This document shows positions 17,719-28,072 of a stretch of 61,115 bases of DNA, in pieces. This stretch comes from Chitinophagaceae bacterium (lineage in GTDB: Bacteria > Bacteroidota > Bacteroidia > Chitinophagales > Chitinophagaceae): assembly GCA_013696395.1 (NCBI GenBank), contig JACCYQ010000153.1:1-61115 (forward strand), given 5' to 3'. The notes under the pieces are model-generated. The model was not told the origin of the DNA, searched no databases, and saw nothing but the letters and a program-made list of their open reading frames with translations. The translations under genes and the position numbers were made by a program. How positions within the stretch are numbered: position 1 is the first letter of the stretch; each line of letters starts with the position of its first letter.

Positions 17719-18370
17719 AATACGCTTTGGATTTATCATTAATACTATCTATAAAATATACTTCCCCGGTTACTATATCGTACATAGCGCCCGTTAAAAT
17801 TACATCTCCTTTATTTACCGCTTCACGTATGATGGGACTGGTATTTAAGATCAAATCAATCTGGTGCCTAACATTTAACCAACCAACATTATTTACAAAA
17901 TCTTTATTTTTTGAGTTTCGGTTGTCCATGGTTATTGTTTCCAAATCCACGGCAGGATGTATATGTGCCAACAATTCGTTCAGGTTATCCATTTTAATGT
18001 CATCGCAGGCAGCAGAAACCGCTCCGCAGGAGCTATGACCCAATACAAGTACTAATTTGGAACCCAACATGGTTAATGCATATTCAATGCTTCCAATAGC
18101 ATTTAAACTGGCAATATTACCCGCCAGGCGAACACTGAAAATATCGCCTAGTCCCTGATCAAATACCAATTCTACTGGAACCCTTGAATCACTGCAACTT
18201 AAAATAGCGGCAAATGGAAATTGCTTCTCTGCCGTTTCATTGATCAATTGAAGAGTGTTACGGTTTACACTCAGGTTGTTCAGGAAACGTTTGTTTCCTT
18301 CTTTCAAAAAATCTAATGCTTTCTCAGCAGTCAATGACATACGATCTTCCCAATAATGTGCTTTCATCAT
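17690..18370 (-). CDS. Beta-class carbonic anhydrase
   Basis: Interconverts CO2 and bicarbonate. Zinc and catalytic residues are visible: Cys59-x-Asp61-x-Arg63 in LSCSDSRVPVE, and His112-x2-Cys115 in LGHSSCGAV. Length (226) fits a cytoplasmic beta-CA, and there is no signal peptide. The start ATG at 18370 is followed immediately by a second ATG. Its 3' end overlaps the sulP gene, forming a carbonic anhydrase-transporter pair; the hypothetical membrane gene 41 bases upstream on the same strand is probably in the same operon. Confidence 0.95.
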   Translation of the reverse strand: MMKAHYWEDRMSLTAEKALDFLKEGNKRFLNNLSVNRNTLQLINETAEKQFPFAAILSCSDSRVPVELVFDQGLGDIFSVRLAGNIASLNAIGSIEYALTMLGSKLVLVLGHSSCGAVSAACDDIKMDNLNELLAHIHPAVDLETITMDNRNSKNKDFVNNVGWLNVRHQIDLILNTSPIIREAVNKGDVILTGAMYDIVTGEVYFIDSINDKSKAYYESNEIYER

Positions 18371-18411
18371 TATGAATTTTAAAAATCAAACAAAAAGGTT
18401 TAAAAAAATAA

Positions 18412-18789
18412 TTAAACCTGACTATCGGGAGGTGGGCTTAAGAGTTCCCCATGAAAGGCAAGATAAAGTTCAGAGGATACTGAGATGAGATATTTTATAC
18501 CGGCTGTATTGTAATCATCCGGGAAATCATGGTGATGCAGGTATTCTGAAAAGTTATTGGAATTGGTTTCTGTTTTTTCTTCCGTAGGGCCGGGTAGCAT
18601 GTTATTAAAACCATCTTTATCATCTACGTTTACAATATTATCCGGATTAAGACTTGCCAATTCTAATTGCTTCAATTTTTGTTGAAAATCATAAACAAAA
18701 GGCGTACTGATGGTAAGCCATGCCAGCGTGACCAGCATGAGCAGGGATGAAACCTTTGACAATATTTTTTCTTGATCATTCATTTTCAT
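18412..18789 (-). CDS. Hypothetical single-pass membrane protein, first gene of the carbonic anhydrase operon
   Basis: 125 residues with one N-terminal hydrophobic segment (about 13-32, SSLLMLVTLAWLTISTPF). The rest is acidic and probably extracytoplasmic, with a Ser/Asn/Thr-rich linker, a histidine cluster (EYLHHHDFPDDY, about 84-95) and a proline-rich tail ending ELLSPPPDSQV. No family is recognised. Its location 41 bases ahead of the carbonic anhydrase, with sulP and nhaD behind, suggests a role connected to anion or metal handling; the His/Asp cluster could bind a metal such as zinc, but that is only a guess. Confidence 0.65.
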   Translation of the reverse strand: MKMNDQEKILSKVSSLLMLVTLAWLTISTPFVYDFQQKLKQLELASLNPDNIVNVDDKDGFNNMLPGPTEEKTETNSNNFSEYLHHHDFPDDYNTAGIKYLISVSSELYLAFHGELLSPPPDSQV

Positions 18790-19029
18790 ACGCTGTGCGA
18801 AGTTAACAGATCAGATTTTTTTTACCAAATGAGAAGCTTGATGTTATGGCCCAACATTAATTTTGATTCAAAAAATAATGGCATAAACCTCTGTAAATCT
18901 CAATTTTAAAAAAATTAAATACACTCATACAACATAAAAGTTCATACACGATCAACTAAAGGGCAGCATACCATCAATTTGTCAACTCTGTGTCATTTAT
19001 GAACTTATCCAATCTTTCAACTTTTAATG

Positions 19030-19037
19030 TAGGTTTG
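19030..19037 (+). promoter_or_regulatory. -7 promoter box of the gldA-like gene
   Basis: Exact TAnnTTTG (TAGGTTTG), ending 4 bases before the ATG at 19042. Transcription would begin about at the start codon, so the mRNA would be leaderless or nearly so. I see no good -33 TTTG at the expected distance. Confidence 0.55.
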
Positions 19038-19041
19038 TAAC

Positions 19042-19971
19042 ATGTCCATTGAAGTAAATAACCTGACTAAAATTTATGGTGCCCAGAAGGCAGTTGATGG
19101 AATTTCATTCAGTATACAGAAAGGAGAAATCGTTGGCTTTTTAGGACCTAATGGAGCAGGTAAGTCCACTACCATGAAAATGATTACCGGGTATCTGCAG
19201 CCCGATAGCGGGTATGCATTGGTTTCCGGAATTCCGGTTACATCCAAACCCATTGAGGTAAAACAACGCGTTGGTTATTTACCCGAAGCAAATGCGCTTT
19301 ATTATGATATGTATGTAAGGGAATATCTTCAATTTATTGCTGAAATACACCAGGTTAAACATGCCCGCAAAAGAATTGAAGAAATGATTACACTTACAGG
19401 ATTGACGGTTGAAAGCAACAAAAAAACCGGTCAGTTATCCAAAGGATATAAACAAAGGGTTGGTCTGGCGGCAGCACTAATTCATGATCCGGAAGTATTG
19501 ATTTTGGATGAACCCACATCCGGGTTGGACCCTAACCAGATTATAGAAATCAGGGAAGTGATCCGCAGGCAGGGGAAAGAGAAAACTATTTTATTTTCCT
19601 CTCATATACTTCAGGAGGTGACCGCTATCTGTGATCGTGTAATTATTATCAATCATGGTAAAATAGTGGCTGATGATCAGTTAAGTAAATTGCAAAATAT
19701 GAATGAAAGCAGTCATTTGGTTATTGTACACTTTAAAGAAACCGTGGATCAGCATTTATTGTATACCATCAAGGAAGTTGAAAGCGTACAAAATCTACAG
19801 CCTGGTTTATTTAAACTTACAACCCAACAACCGGACTCCGTAAAAAAACAGTTATTGGAATTATCGCTGCATCATGATTATAATATTGTCTCACTTCAAA
19901 CTGAAAGTCAAAGTTTAGAAGAAGTTTTCCGTTCATTAACTCAAACCAATGCATCTTTGAAAACAATTTAA
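19042..19971 (+). CDS. gldA: ABC transporter ATP-binding protein, GldA-like
   Basis: 309 residues. Walker A is GPNGAGKST (35-43), the signature region is QLSKGYKQRVGLAAAL, and Walker B is VLILDEPTSGLDP; H-loop in LFSSHILQEV. The C-terminal extension of about 90 residues is typical of the GldA/CcmA-type exporters. In gliding Bacteroidota, GldA works with GldF and GldG, but neither gene is adjacent here, so the gliding assignment is by similarity only and this might be another drug- or Na+-export-type ABC ATPase. Confidence 0.7.
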   Translation: MSIEVNNLTKIYGAQKAVDGISFSIQKGEIVGFLGPNGAGKSTTMKMITGYLQPDSGYALVSGIPVTSKPIEVKQRVGYLPEANALYYDMYVREYLQFIAEIHQVKHARKRIEEMITLTGLTVESNKKTGQLSKGYKQRVGLAAALIHDPEVLILDEPTSGLDPNQIIEIREVIRRQGKEKTILFSSHILQEVTAICDRVIIINHGKIVADDQLSKLQNMNESSHLVIVHFKETVDQHLLYTIKEVESVQNLQPGLFKLTTQQPDSVKKQLLELSLHHDYNIVSLQTESQSLEEVFRSLTQTNASLKTI

Positions 19972-20038
19972 TAATTTTCCGCCCCCTTAATCATTAGTTT
20001 TATACGGTTGCCTGCCACCATTTGAATTTAAATCGTAA

Positions 20039-21364
<1,326 letters not shown>

Positions 21365-21391
21365 AGTTCAAAATACCGGTAAAACATATAC

Positions 21392-21754
21392 ATGAATGCC
21401 AATTTAAAACATAAAGCTCAAACCAGAACCTCTACACCAGAAAGGTTATGGACCAGGTCATTATCCCGCATACCCAACTGGCTTAAAAGCAAATATTTTT
21501 TAAGTTTTGGTGTTTTTACGGCCTGGATGTTATTTTTCGACCGGAATGACCTTATCACCCAACATCACCGCAATAGTGAATACAAACAACTTACTGATAG
21601 CAAGAAATATTATCTTGATAAAATAAACGCTGAAAATGAAGAGCTTCAGAAGCTAAAATTCAATCCTTACACATTGGAAAAGTATGCCAGGGAAAAGTAT
21701 TATATGAAGAGAGCTAATGAAGATTTGTATATTATTGATGAAGTATCTCGTTAA
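21392..21754 (+). CDS. Septum formation initiator family protein (FtsB/DivIC-like)
   Basis: A 120-residue bitopic membrane protein: a basic cytoplasmic N-terminus, one membrane helix (about 33-50, YFLSFGVFTAWMLFF), then a periplasmic coiled coil with the family ending (YTLEKYAREKYYMKRANEDLYII). FtsB/DivIC forms part of the divisome with FtsL and FtsQ. Location straight after eno is the arrangement seen in many bacteria, which supports the call; the two genes probably share a transcript. Confidence 0.9.
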   Translation: MNANLKHKAQTRTSTPERLWTRSLSRIPNWLKSKYFLSFGVFTAWMLFFDRNDLITQHHRNSEYKQLTDSKKYYLDKINAENEELQKLKFNPYTLEKYAREKYYMKRANEDLYIIDEVSR

Positions 21755-21867
21755 TAATTTCCTGAGTGACATACAATAAGAATGTTTAATGCGCCGTTAT
21801 TTGACCGGACGCTTTATATACATTGCTTTTTTTGGACAACACTTTTTTGGACTTTAATGGATTGCTC

Positions 21868-22101
21868 ATGATTAATTTTACACCAGAGGACCTGGTATTG
21901 TACCTGTACAACGAAACCTCCCCCCAACAAACACAAGAAATTGCTGCAGCTATGGAAAAAGACTGGACGCTCAGGGAAAAGTTTGAAGTTCTTAAAGCTT
22001 CAATCAACCGCCTGGACAAAATAATTGAATCTCCCCGTATTGAAGTTGTTTTAAACGTACTCAGGTACGCAAGGGAAACCAATACGGAAACGGCACATTA
22101 A
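21868..22101 (+). CDS. Hypothetical small protein, anti-sigma-like helical
   Basis: A 77-residue all-helical protein. The stretch PEDLVLYLYNETSPQQTQEI followed by a charged helix resembles the cytoplasmic N-terminal part of Bacteroidota anti-sigma-like proteins, but the zinc-binding His/Cys residues of that family are absent and there is no membrane segment. A TTG 45 bases upstream (21823) is in frame but encodes a poorly conserved-looking hydrophobic lead (LFLDNTFLDFNGLL), so I prefer the ATG at 21868. A weak GC-rich stem plus T-run (22103-22130) follows and may end the eno transcript. Confidence 0.55.
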   Translation: MINFTPEDLVLYLYNETSPQQTQEIAAAMEKDWTLREKFEVLKASINRLDKIIESPRIEVVLNVLRYARETNTETAH

Positions 22102-22185
22102 AGAAGCACCTGCTGGCTTCCCCTTTTTTCCAATGATTTACGAATAGTTCATCAGCCGGTTTTTTATCTTTACTACCTTTTGGTT

Positions 22186-22851
22186 ATGACCCGGAAAGAA
22201 CGATTTCAGTTTGTTATAGATTATTTTTCTGTTTACATGCCCGATGCAGAAACTGAATTACTCTACGATAATCCTTACCAGTTATTAGTGGCCGTTATAT
22301 TATCTGCCCAGTGTACGGATAAAAGAGTAAACATAACCACTCCAGCCCTTTTCAATAAATATCCTGATTTGCCCTCACTTGCTACCGCCAACCCGGAAGA
22401 ATTATTCTCACTCATCAAAAGCATATCTTACCCCAATAATAAAACAAAACACCTGGCTGCCATGGCCCGTATGGTAGCAGAAAAATTCAACGGACAAATA
22501 CCCATGACGGTTAACGAACTGGTTCAGCTGCCCGGTGTAGGACGTAAAACCGCTAATGTAATTACCTCTGTAATAGATCAGCAGCCCAATATGGCTGTAG
22601 ATACACATGTTTTTCGGGTTTCTGCACGTATTGGTTTAACAATTGGCGCTAAAACTCCTTTATCCACAGAAAAACAACTCATCAAATATATTCCTGTGCA
22701 ATTGGTTTATATTTTTCATCATTGGCTTATCCTCCATGGTCGTCGGATATGCGTAGCCCGAAAACCAAAATGTGATGCTTGTGGCTTAAAACCTGTATGT
22801 GCATATTATCAAAAATTAATAGCTCCATCAACAAAAATTGTACGTTCATAA
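22186..22851 (+). CDS. nth: Endonuclease III
   Basis: Base-excision DNA glycosylase/AP lyase for oxidised pyrimidines. The helix-hairpin-helix LPGVGRKTANVI contains the catalytic lysine, with the catalytic aspartate in VDTHVFRVSARIGL. The 4Fe-4S cluster ligands appear as C-x6-C-x2-C-x5-C near the C-terminus (CVARKPKCDACGLKPVC). 221 residues from the ATG at 22186; an in-frame TTG two codons earlier is unnecessary. A near-consensus -7 box (TATCTTTA, 22165-22172) precedes it. Confidence 0.97.
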   Translation: MTRKERFQFVIDYFSVYMPDAETELLYDNPYQLLVAVILSAQCTDKRVNITTPALFNKYPDLPSLATANPEELFSLIKSISYPNNKTKHLAAMARMVAEKFNGQIPMTVNELVQLPGVGRKTANVITSVIDQQPNMAVDTHVFRVSARIGLTIGAKTPLSTEKQLIKYIPVQLVYIFHHWLILHGRRICVARKPKCDACGLKPVCAYYQKLIAPSTKIVRS

Positions 22852-22904
22852 GCTATTTTAACCAATTGATCCTTTTTTTGGTTTTTTTACGATTTTTTCG
22901 TGTT

Positions 22905-22912
22905 TAATTTTG
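22905..22912 (+). promoter_or_regulatory. -7 promoter box upstream of the GAF protein gene
   Basis: Exact TAATTTTG. A TTTG at 22877-22880 is 24 bases upstream, a little farther than the usual 19-21. It predicts a leader of about 100 bases before the ATG at 23020. Confidence 0.45.
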
Positions 22913-23019
22913 CAAAAACAAATATTCTTCATTTATTAAAGAATTAATCTGGCCTTGTAAACTAACTTTATGAATTAAAAATACCCGTCTTGAAGACCAA
23001 TCATGTGTAAAGAAATGTT

Positions 23020-25413
23020 ATGAAAAAGAGGTCTATCATTCCCGGCGACGAAATGTTTAACAGCCAACTTTCTCTTAAGCCTTTGGTGAATGCTTTAAAG
23101 CATTCCATAGAAAATGGAAAACCCGGGGCCGCCTCCCTATACGGAAGGCTAATATCTGAATTGGAAAAAATACCGGCTTTACTTGAACCATTTAATGATC
23201 ATTCGATACTGGAAAAGCATAAAGACCTGGTAGAAAACTTACTGGCTACTGTGTTCCCGGTTTCTTTACCAGAAACGGATGGACTATTTGCCATTGGAAA
23301 GCCTTTTCAAAATGATATTATCTATGCTTCATCCCTGTTTAAAAAATCATTTATGAAACCTGGATCAAAGGAAGTACAAATTCCTAACCAGGATATACAG
23401 GATAACCTTCAACGAGAAAAGTTACATTTCGCATACAACCTTATACTCAATAAATATTTAAATGAACCCATGCCTCGTGCGGCCATCAGCATTCAAAGTT
23501 TTAATGATGCCAATGAATTAAAAAAACACCATTCCGTAAATATTGACGCCTCTTTTATTGAAGTAAATCATAATTCTCCTGACTGGCAAATACCTTCGAA
23601 TATCATTTGCACCAAAACAAACCAGATAATGAATCTGGAGGAATTGATGGTGCATTTACCACTGGACCAATTTTATTTTGAAGGATTATCTGTAATCCGA
23701 ATAGAAGATATCACCGTTTCTCATGCCATTACAGAAATTAAAAACGTCTTGTTGCATGTAAATGCATTTGCAGATGCCGATATGTATGAGAAACTGGAAA
23801 CCCAGATAAAAAGTTTATTAAACCTCAAAAATATCCGCATTGGCCTTACACCATTTTTTAAGGTCAACGGTCATTATATATTCAGTGAACTGCATAATAG
23901 CAATTCATTATTGTTTAAACAATTTCATTCTCTCCAGGAAAAAAACGAGATTAATGAATGTTGTGTAAGCCTGTTTCATGAATCAGATAGACCGATCGTT
24001 TTTGAAACTTTGCATGATGCAGAAATCAGCCAGATTAAATATCTTGGTTTATATGCAGAACAAGGTGTAAAAAGTTTGATACTTTGTCCGCTGTGGTATG
24101 AGAATGAATTATTAGGTGTATTAGAAATAGTAACACATGAGCCCGGATTATTAAACCATACGCATATCGGTTTATTAAAAAAAGCCATTCCGCTCTTTTC
24201 AGTTGCGCTTAAAAAAAGTTCAGTAAATCTGGATAGCCAGATTGATAAAGTAATTAAAACACAATTCACCGCCGTACAACCTGCAGTTGAATGGAAGTTT
24301 ACGGAAGCTGCATTGAATTATATTGTAAACAAAAAGAAAAATGATGAAACCAAAATAGAGCGAATAGCCTTTAATGATGTATACCCATTATTTGGAGCCA
24401 TTGATATTCGAAATTCTTCGGTACAAAGAGCCCATGCCATTAAACTTGATTTAATTGAACAATTGCATATGGCACAGGGTATTATTAAAAAAGCTCAACG
24501 CGCCATTCACTTTCCATTGCTGATGGAAATTGATTTTAAGATTGATAAATACCTTTCTTCAGCAACTGAATCCCTCGTGTCGGATGAAGAAATTCAGATT
24601 CATGAATTTTTACAAAACCAGGTAGTATCCGTTTTTAATCACCTTAAGGATACAGTACCTGCATTAAAGTCTGATATTAAAAAGTATTATAAATCCCTTG
24701 ATGAAACGGTAAATATGGTTTACATGCACCGCAAAGATTTTGATGAAAGCATAGCCCGCATCAACCATACGGTGTCCAGTTATATTGATAAAGAACAGGC
24801 ATCGGCGCAACAAACTTTTGGCCATTATTTTGAAAGATATATAACTGACGGTGTTGAATTCAATATTTATATCGGCCAGTCATTGTCGCCTAATCATCGG
24901 TTTGATGAATTGTATTTAAAAAATATGAAAATGTGGCAACTGATGGTATTGGCAAAATCGGCACGCATTACTTATAATCTTGAAAAAGAGCTAAGTGTTC
25001 CGCTGCAAACAACTCAATTGATCCTGGCGCATAGCACACCCATTGATATCAGCTTCAGACCAGACGAAAGGAAATTTGACGTAGATGGCGCTTATAATAT
25101 CCGTTACGAGATTATTAAAAAGCGGATTGATAAAGTGCACATTAAAAAAACAAATGAAAGATTAACGCAACCCGGAACGATTGCTATTGTTTATTCACAA
25201 CCAAAAGAAGCAGAAGAATATAAAAGTTATATAGAGTTTTTACAAAACCAGCAATTGCTGTTGCCTGGTATTGAAGAATATGATTTGGAAGAATTACAAG
25301 GCATTCTTGGCCTGAAAGCATTAAGAGTAACTGTAAAACAGGAATTGGAAGAATTGGCTCCGAGACGCCAGGAGTTATCCAACGTCACAAGCAGCCAATT
25401 GATTGGTAAATGA
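23020..25413 (+). CDS. Large GAF-domain protein of unknown function
   Basis: 797 residues, no signal peptide and no membrane segment. The central part (about 255-400) looks like a GAF domain: LLNLKNIRIGLTPFF, then an ESDRPIVFETL segment and the closing ILCPLWYENELLGVLEIVTHE. The flanks are long alpha-helical regions; the C-terminal half contains stretches such as FGAIDIRNSSVQRAHAIKLD and IARINHTVSSYIDKEQASAQ without an output domain I can name (no kinase, GGDEF, HTH or phosphatase motif). A cytoplasmic ligand-sensing or scaffold role is plausible. It is convergent with the downstream barrel genes, ending 8 bases from the end of the next gene. Confidence 0.8.
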   Translation: MKKRSIIPGDEMFNSQLSLKPLVNALKHSIENGKPGAASLYGRLISELEKIPALLEPFNDHSILEKHKDLVENLLATVFPVSLPETDGLFAIGKPFQNDIIYASSLFKKSFMKPGSKEVQIPNQDIQDNLQREKLHFAYNLILNKYLNEPMPRAAISIQSFNDANELKKHHSVNIDASFIEVNHNSPDWQIPSNIICTKTNQIMNLEELMVHLPLDQFYFEGLSVIRIEDITVSHAITEIKNVLLHVNAFADADMYEKLETQIKSLLNLKNIRIGLTPFFKVNGHYIFSELHNSNSLLFKQFHSLQEKNEINECCVSLFHESDRPIVFETLHDAEISQIKYLGLYAEQGVKSLILCPLWYENELLGVLEIVTHEPGLLNHTHIGLLKKAIPLFSVALKKSSVNLDSQIDKVIKTQFTAVQPAVEWKFTEAALNYIVNKKKNDETKIERIAFNDVYPLFGAIDIRNSSVQRAHAIKLDLIEQLHMAQGIIKKAQRAIHFPLLMEIDFKIDKYLSSATESLVSDEEIQIHEFLQNQVVSVFNHLKDTVPALKSDIKKYYKSLDETVNMVYMHRKDFDESIARINHTVSSYIDKEQASAQQTFGHYFERYITDGVEFNIYIGQSLSPNHRFDELYLKNMKMWQLMVLAKSARITYNLEKELSVPLQTTQLILAHSTPIDISFRPDERKFDVDGAYNIRYEIIKKRIDKVHIKKTNERLTQPGTIAIVYSQPKEAEEYKSYIEFLQNQQLLLPGIEEYDLEELQGILGLKALRVTVKQELEELAPRRQELSNVTSSQLIGK

Positions 25414-25421
25414 AAATAGAT

Positions 25422-28013
25422 TCAGAATCGAAAACCTAAACCTACTAAGGGAAGCCAACCCTCACGGGAATGGCTGATAGAAGCAGTTGCAATAAATGCA
25501 TTAGCCGGCGAAACCCAAATACCTAAACCATATCCATTATACCAGATATTTGATTTTTTTTCATCATACCATACCCTGCCAATATCATGAAAAACCTGCA
25601 AGCCTATTCCGCCTGTATAGAGATAGGTTTGGAATTCGGTAAGTTTTAATCTTAATTCCAGGTTATTAAATGCCATTTTATCACCTGCAAAGCGAAACTT
25701 ACGGTACCCTCTTAAATTTTCCGTACCACTGAGAAACTGCGATTGATAGAATTCAAACTTGCCCGTATTTACACCACCTCCCACTCTAACGGCTAGTACC
25801 AGCCGTTCATTTGGAATAAGACTTTTAAAGTAACTTAAATCTGCATTATACTGCCCCCAATCATTGGAAAAATCATTGAGGCCTTTTTGATAAGTTAATC
25901 TTGCCTGCATCCGATATCCATCTGTAATAAAAACCCTTCCGTTTCTTTTATCATAATCCAATTCTAAAAGTGGACCTAAATAGGTTTTTCGTTCATAAAC
26001 TGTAGAAGAATCTAATCCTGCCAGTACTGGAAAGTAAGTTATCCGTCCTTCATTTTTGTCTCTTTCCAGGTGATAATAACTAAAAAACGGTCCAATAGAA
26101 GCATTAAAAGAAGACCCTAAAGAAAATCGAAGCAATGCATTTACATCAACATTCTTAAGCCGGGTACGGAAAAAATCAATACTCCTTTTATTGACATCAT
26201 CAAAAATGGTTTCGTTACCAAATCCAAAAAAATTGATCGTATTACGCGGCAAATTCATGCCGGCATTAAACAGAAAATCTGTCTTACCTATAACGTCAAT
26301 CATCTCAAGTTCATAGTCACTTGAAAGGGCCTGGGTGGCTGCTGCATAACGGATGAAAAATTTCTGATTCAGCGCATAAGGAACTTTTCTGAAACTATGT
26401 TTGCGTTGATTGAAACCTACACCTACAAAAATACCTTCATCCCGGTTGAATGCGAATGATAACCCCGGATTAAATTTATCGTATTTAAAATCAGAACGGT
26501 CATACTTGTGTATGGTATCTACATTACTCATTCTATTACGAAATCTATGTCCTATCGTTGTACTCTTTTCACCAAGACTGTCATAAATAAATATCCTGCC
26601 TTTATTTTTTTCACTTTGTAAATCATAAAAATCATTACCTCTGCCACCCAATATGCGTATGCGCATATGCGTTACATGGTCGCCCCTTACTAAAAAGCTG
26701 TCCTTGTTACCCAAACCATATAGTACAACTTCTTTGGTTTCATCCTCTTTAAATAACCGGTTATAGATAATCCTGGTGGGTTTATTTTCACTATCCAGGT
26801 TGTAAACTGTAATATTTACATTTTTATCAGGCAACACATTGACATCGAAAAATTCATCCTTATCACTACCAGCCACCAATACCTGCTTTGCCAGGAAATG
26901 ATAGTATTCCATCACTTCTTTTTGTAGATATTCCCTTCGATTTTTTAATGTGGCCGCTATTTCCGGTAAAGAAAACCCATGTATTTCTTTTGGCTGCTGC
27001 ATCATAGCAAAGTCAATCACACTATCGGTCATTTGCTGAAGGACAGTGTCCGTTTTATTTTCCCAATCCTTTTTGGTTGTAGCATTTAAGAAAGTACGGT
27101 CAAAATCTATCGCATTGAAATTGAAAGTATTTATATTATCTGCCTTGGCTTTAAAACCCTGAAATTTGGGCATATAACTTTTTACCCGTCGTGGAATAAA
27201 TCCCTTATTAATAAAAAATGCCTGGTCCCGGTCTCGCGGAATTGGGTAATAGGTTTTATGTTCACCTTCATCATCAGTACCCCAGCGCCACTGGTCTTCA
27301 TGGCGATCAAAATCCATGATGAACATATCAAAAATTCTCGCTTTTAAAACAGCTTGCTGATTTATCCGATGGTCATTATCATCCTGCATTTTTTCGAGTA
27401 CATCATCCGTTCCAATATTTTTTTCAAATCCGCCAGGTTCCCTTTCTTCAAACATGCTTAAAGTATTGGCAAATATGTGACGAAATTCTCCAAAGGCCGG
27501 ATCATCCGGTACATATACTAATTTGGGCTTGGCATGTGGAATATTTAAGGCATCTAACATTACAGGAACCGATAGTGCTGCATAAGGATATGAAGCTGAA
27601 ATACCATCAACCAAAACATCTTTTACAATGGTTTTTCTGAATTCAGGAGGGATATTATTATCCGGGAATTTCTCAATGCTTCTCAAAACATATTCATTCC
27701 CTTCTTTATCCTCTAAACGAAGAGATTTTGTTTGCAACCCCCCGCCTAACTTGTCAATCTCTAATCCACCTTTTTCTTTTGTTATTTCAAAAACGGGGAC
27801 TGTTACAGGTTGAGTCCATTCATCCCTGTAATTAGAACCCAACAGCCAGCGTTTGAATCCACCAGCCTTATAATAACTGTAACCTGGAAAAGTTGCATAA
27901 TCCGTATAACTGGCCGGGGCTTTCCTTTTATATTTTTTCTTTTGTGCAAATGCCGGATCACCATAGACTAATAAGATGACTGTACAGCATGCATAACAAA
28001 ACCATTTAAACAT
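25422..28013 (-). CDS. Kinase-like module fused to Omp85/BamA-type surface antigen barrel
   Basis: 863 residues. Signal peptide 1-23 (cleavage after FAQ). Residues about 50-420 form a module shared with the upstream gene: a Gly-rich GGGLQTKSLRL loop (90-100), EYVLRSIEKFP (107-117), FDMFIMDFDRHEDQWRW (228-244) and IPRDRDQAF (258-266). The DRH and D-x-D pairs look like the catalytic and metal loops of HipA/FAM20-type atypical kinases; this is my inference. The C-terminal 400 residues are a beta-barrel of the surface-antigen (D15/BamA/TamA) type with LRGYRKFRFAG and end in Phe (GLGFRF), a typical outer membrane assembly signal. Third gene of a minus-strand trio, 59 bases after its paralogue. Confidence 0.75.
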   Translation of the reverse strand: MFKWFCYACCTVILLVYGDPAFAQKKKYKRKAPASYTDYATFPGYSYYKAGGFKRWLLGSNYRDEWTQPVTVPVFEITKEKGGLEIDKLGGGLQTKSLRLEDKEGNEYVLRSIEKFPDNNIPPEFRKTIVKDVLVDGISASYPYAALSVPVMLDALNIPHAKPKLVYVPDDPAFGEFRHIFANTLSMFEEREPGGFEKNIGTDDVLEKMQDDNDHRINQQAVLKARIFDMFIMDFDRHEDQWRWGTDDEGEHKTYYPIPRDRDQAFFINKGFIPRRVKSYMPKFQGFKAKADNINTFNFNAIDFDRTFLNATTKKDWENKTDTVLQQMTDSVIDFAMMQQPKEIHGFSLPEIAATLKNRREYLQKEVMEYYHFLAKQVLVAGSDKDEFFDVNVLPDKNVNITVYNLDSENKPTRIIYNRLFKEDETKEVVLYGLGNKDSFLVRGDHVTHMRIRILGGRGNDFYDLQSEKNKGRIFIYDSLGEKSTTIGHRFRNRMSNVDTIHKYDRSDFKYDKFNPGLSFAFNRDEGIFVGVGFNQRKHSFRKVPYALNQKFFIRYAAATQALSSDYELEMIDVIGKTDFLFNAGMNLPRNTINFFGFGNETIFDDVNKRSIDFFRTRLKNVDVNALLRFSLGSSFNASIGPFFSYYHLERDKNEGRITYFPVLAGLDSSTVYERKTYLGPLLELDYDKRNGRVFITDGYRMQARLTYQKGLNDFSNDWGQYNADLSYFKSLIPNERLVLAVRVGGGVNTGKFEFYQSQFLSGTENLRGYRKFRFAGDKMAFNNLELRLKLTEFQTYLYTGGIGLQVFHDIGRVWYDEKKSNIWYNGYGLGIWVSPANAFIATASISHSREGWLPLVGLGFRF

Positions 28014-28072
28014 ACAATCCCGGATTACTTTAATTCATTAAATGAGCATTACAAAAGCTATGCCTTTGACTT

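Noticed and set aside
26652..26670. Near-palindrome ATGCGTATGCGCATATGCG
   Set aside because: It lies inside coding sequence of the barrel gene and reflects codons for an Arg-Met-Arg-Ile run; no repeat copies seen elsewhere.
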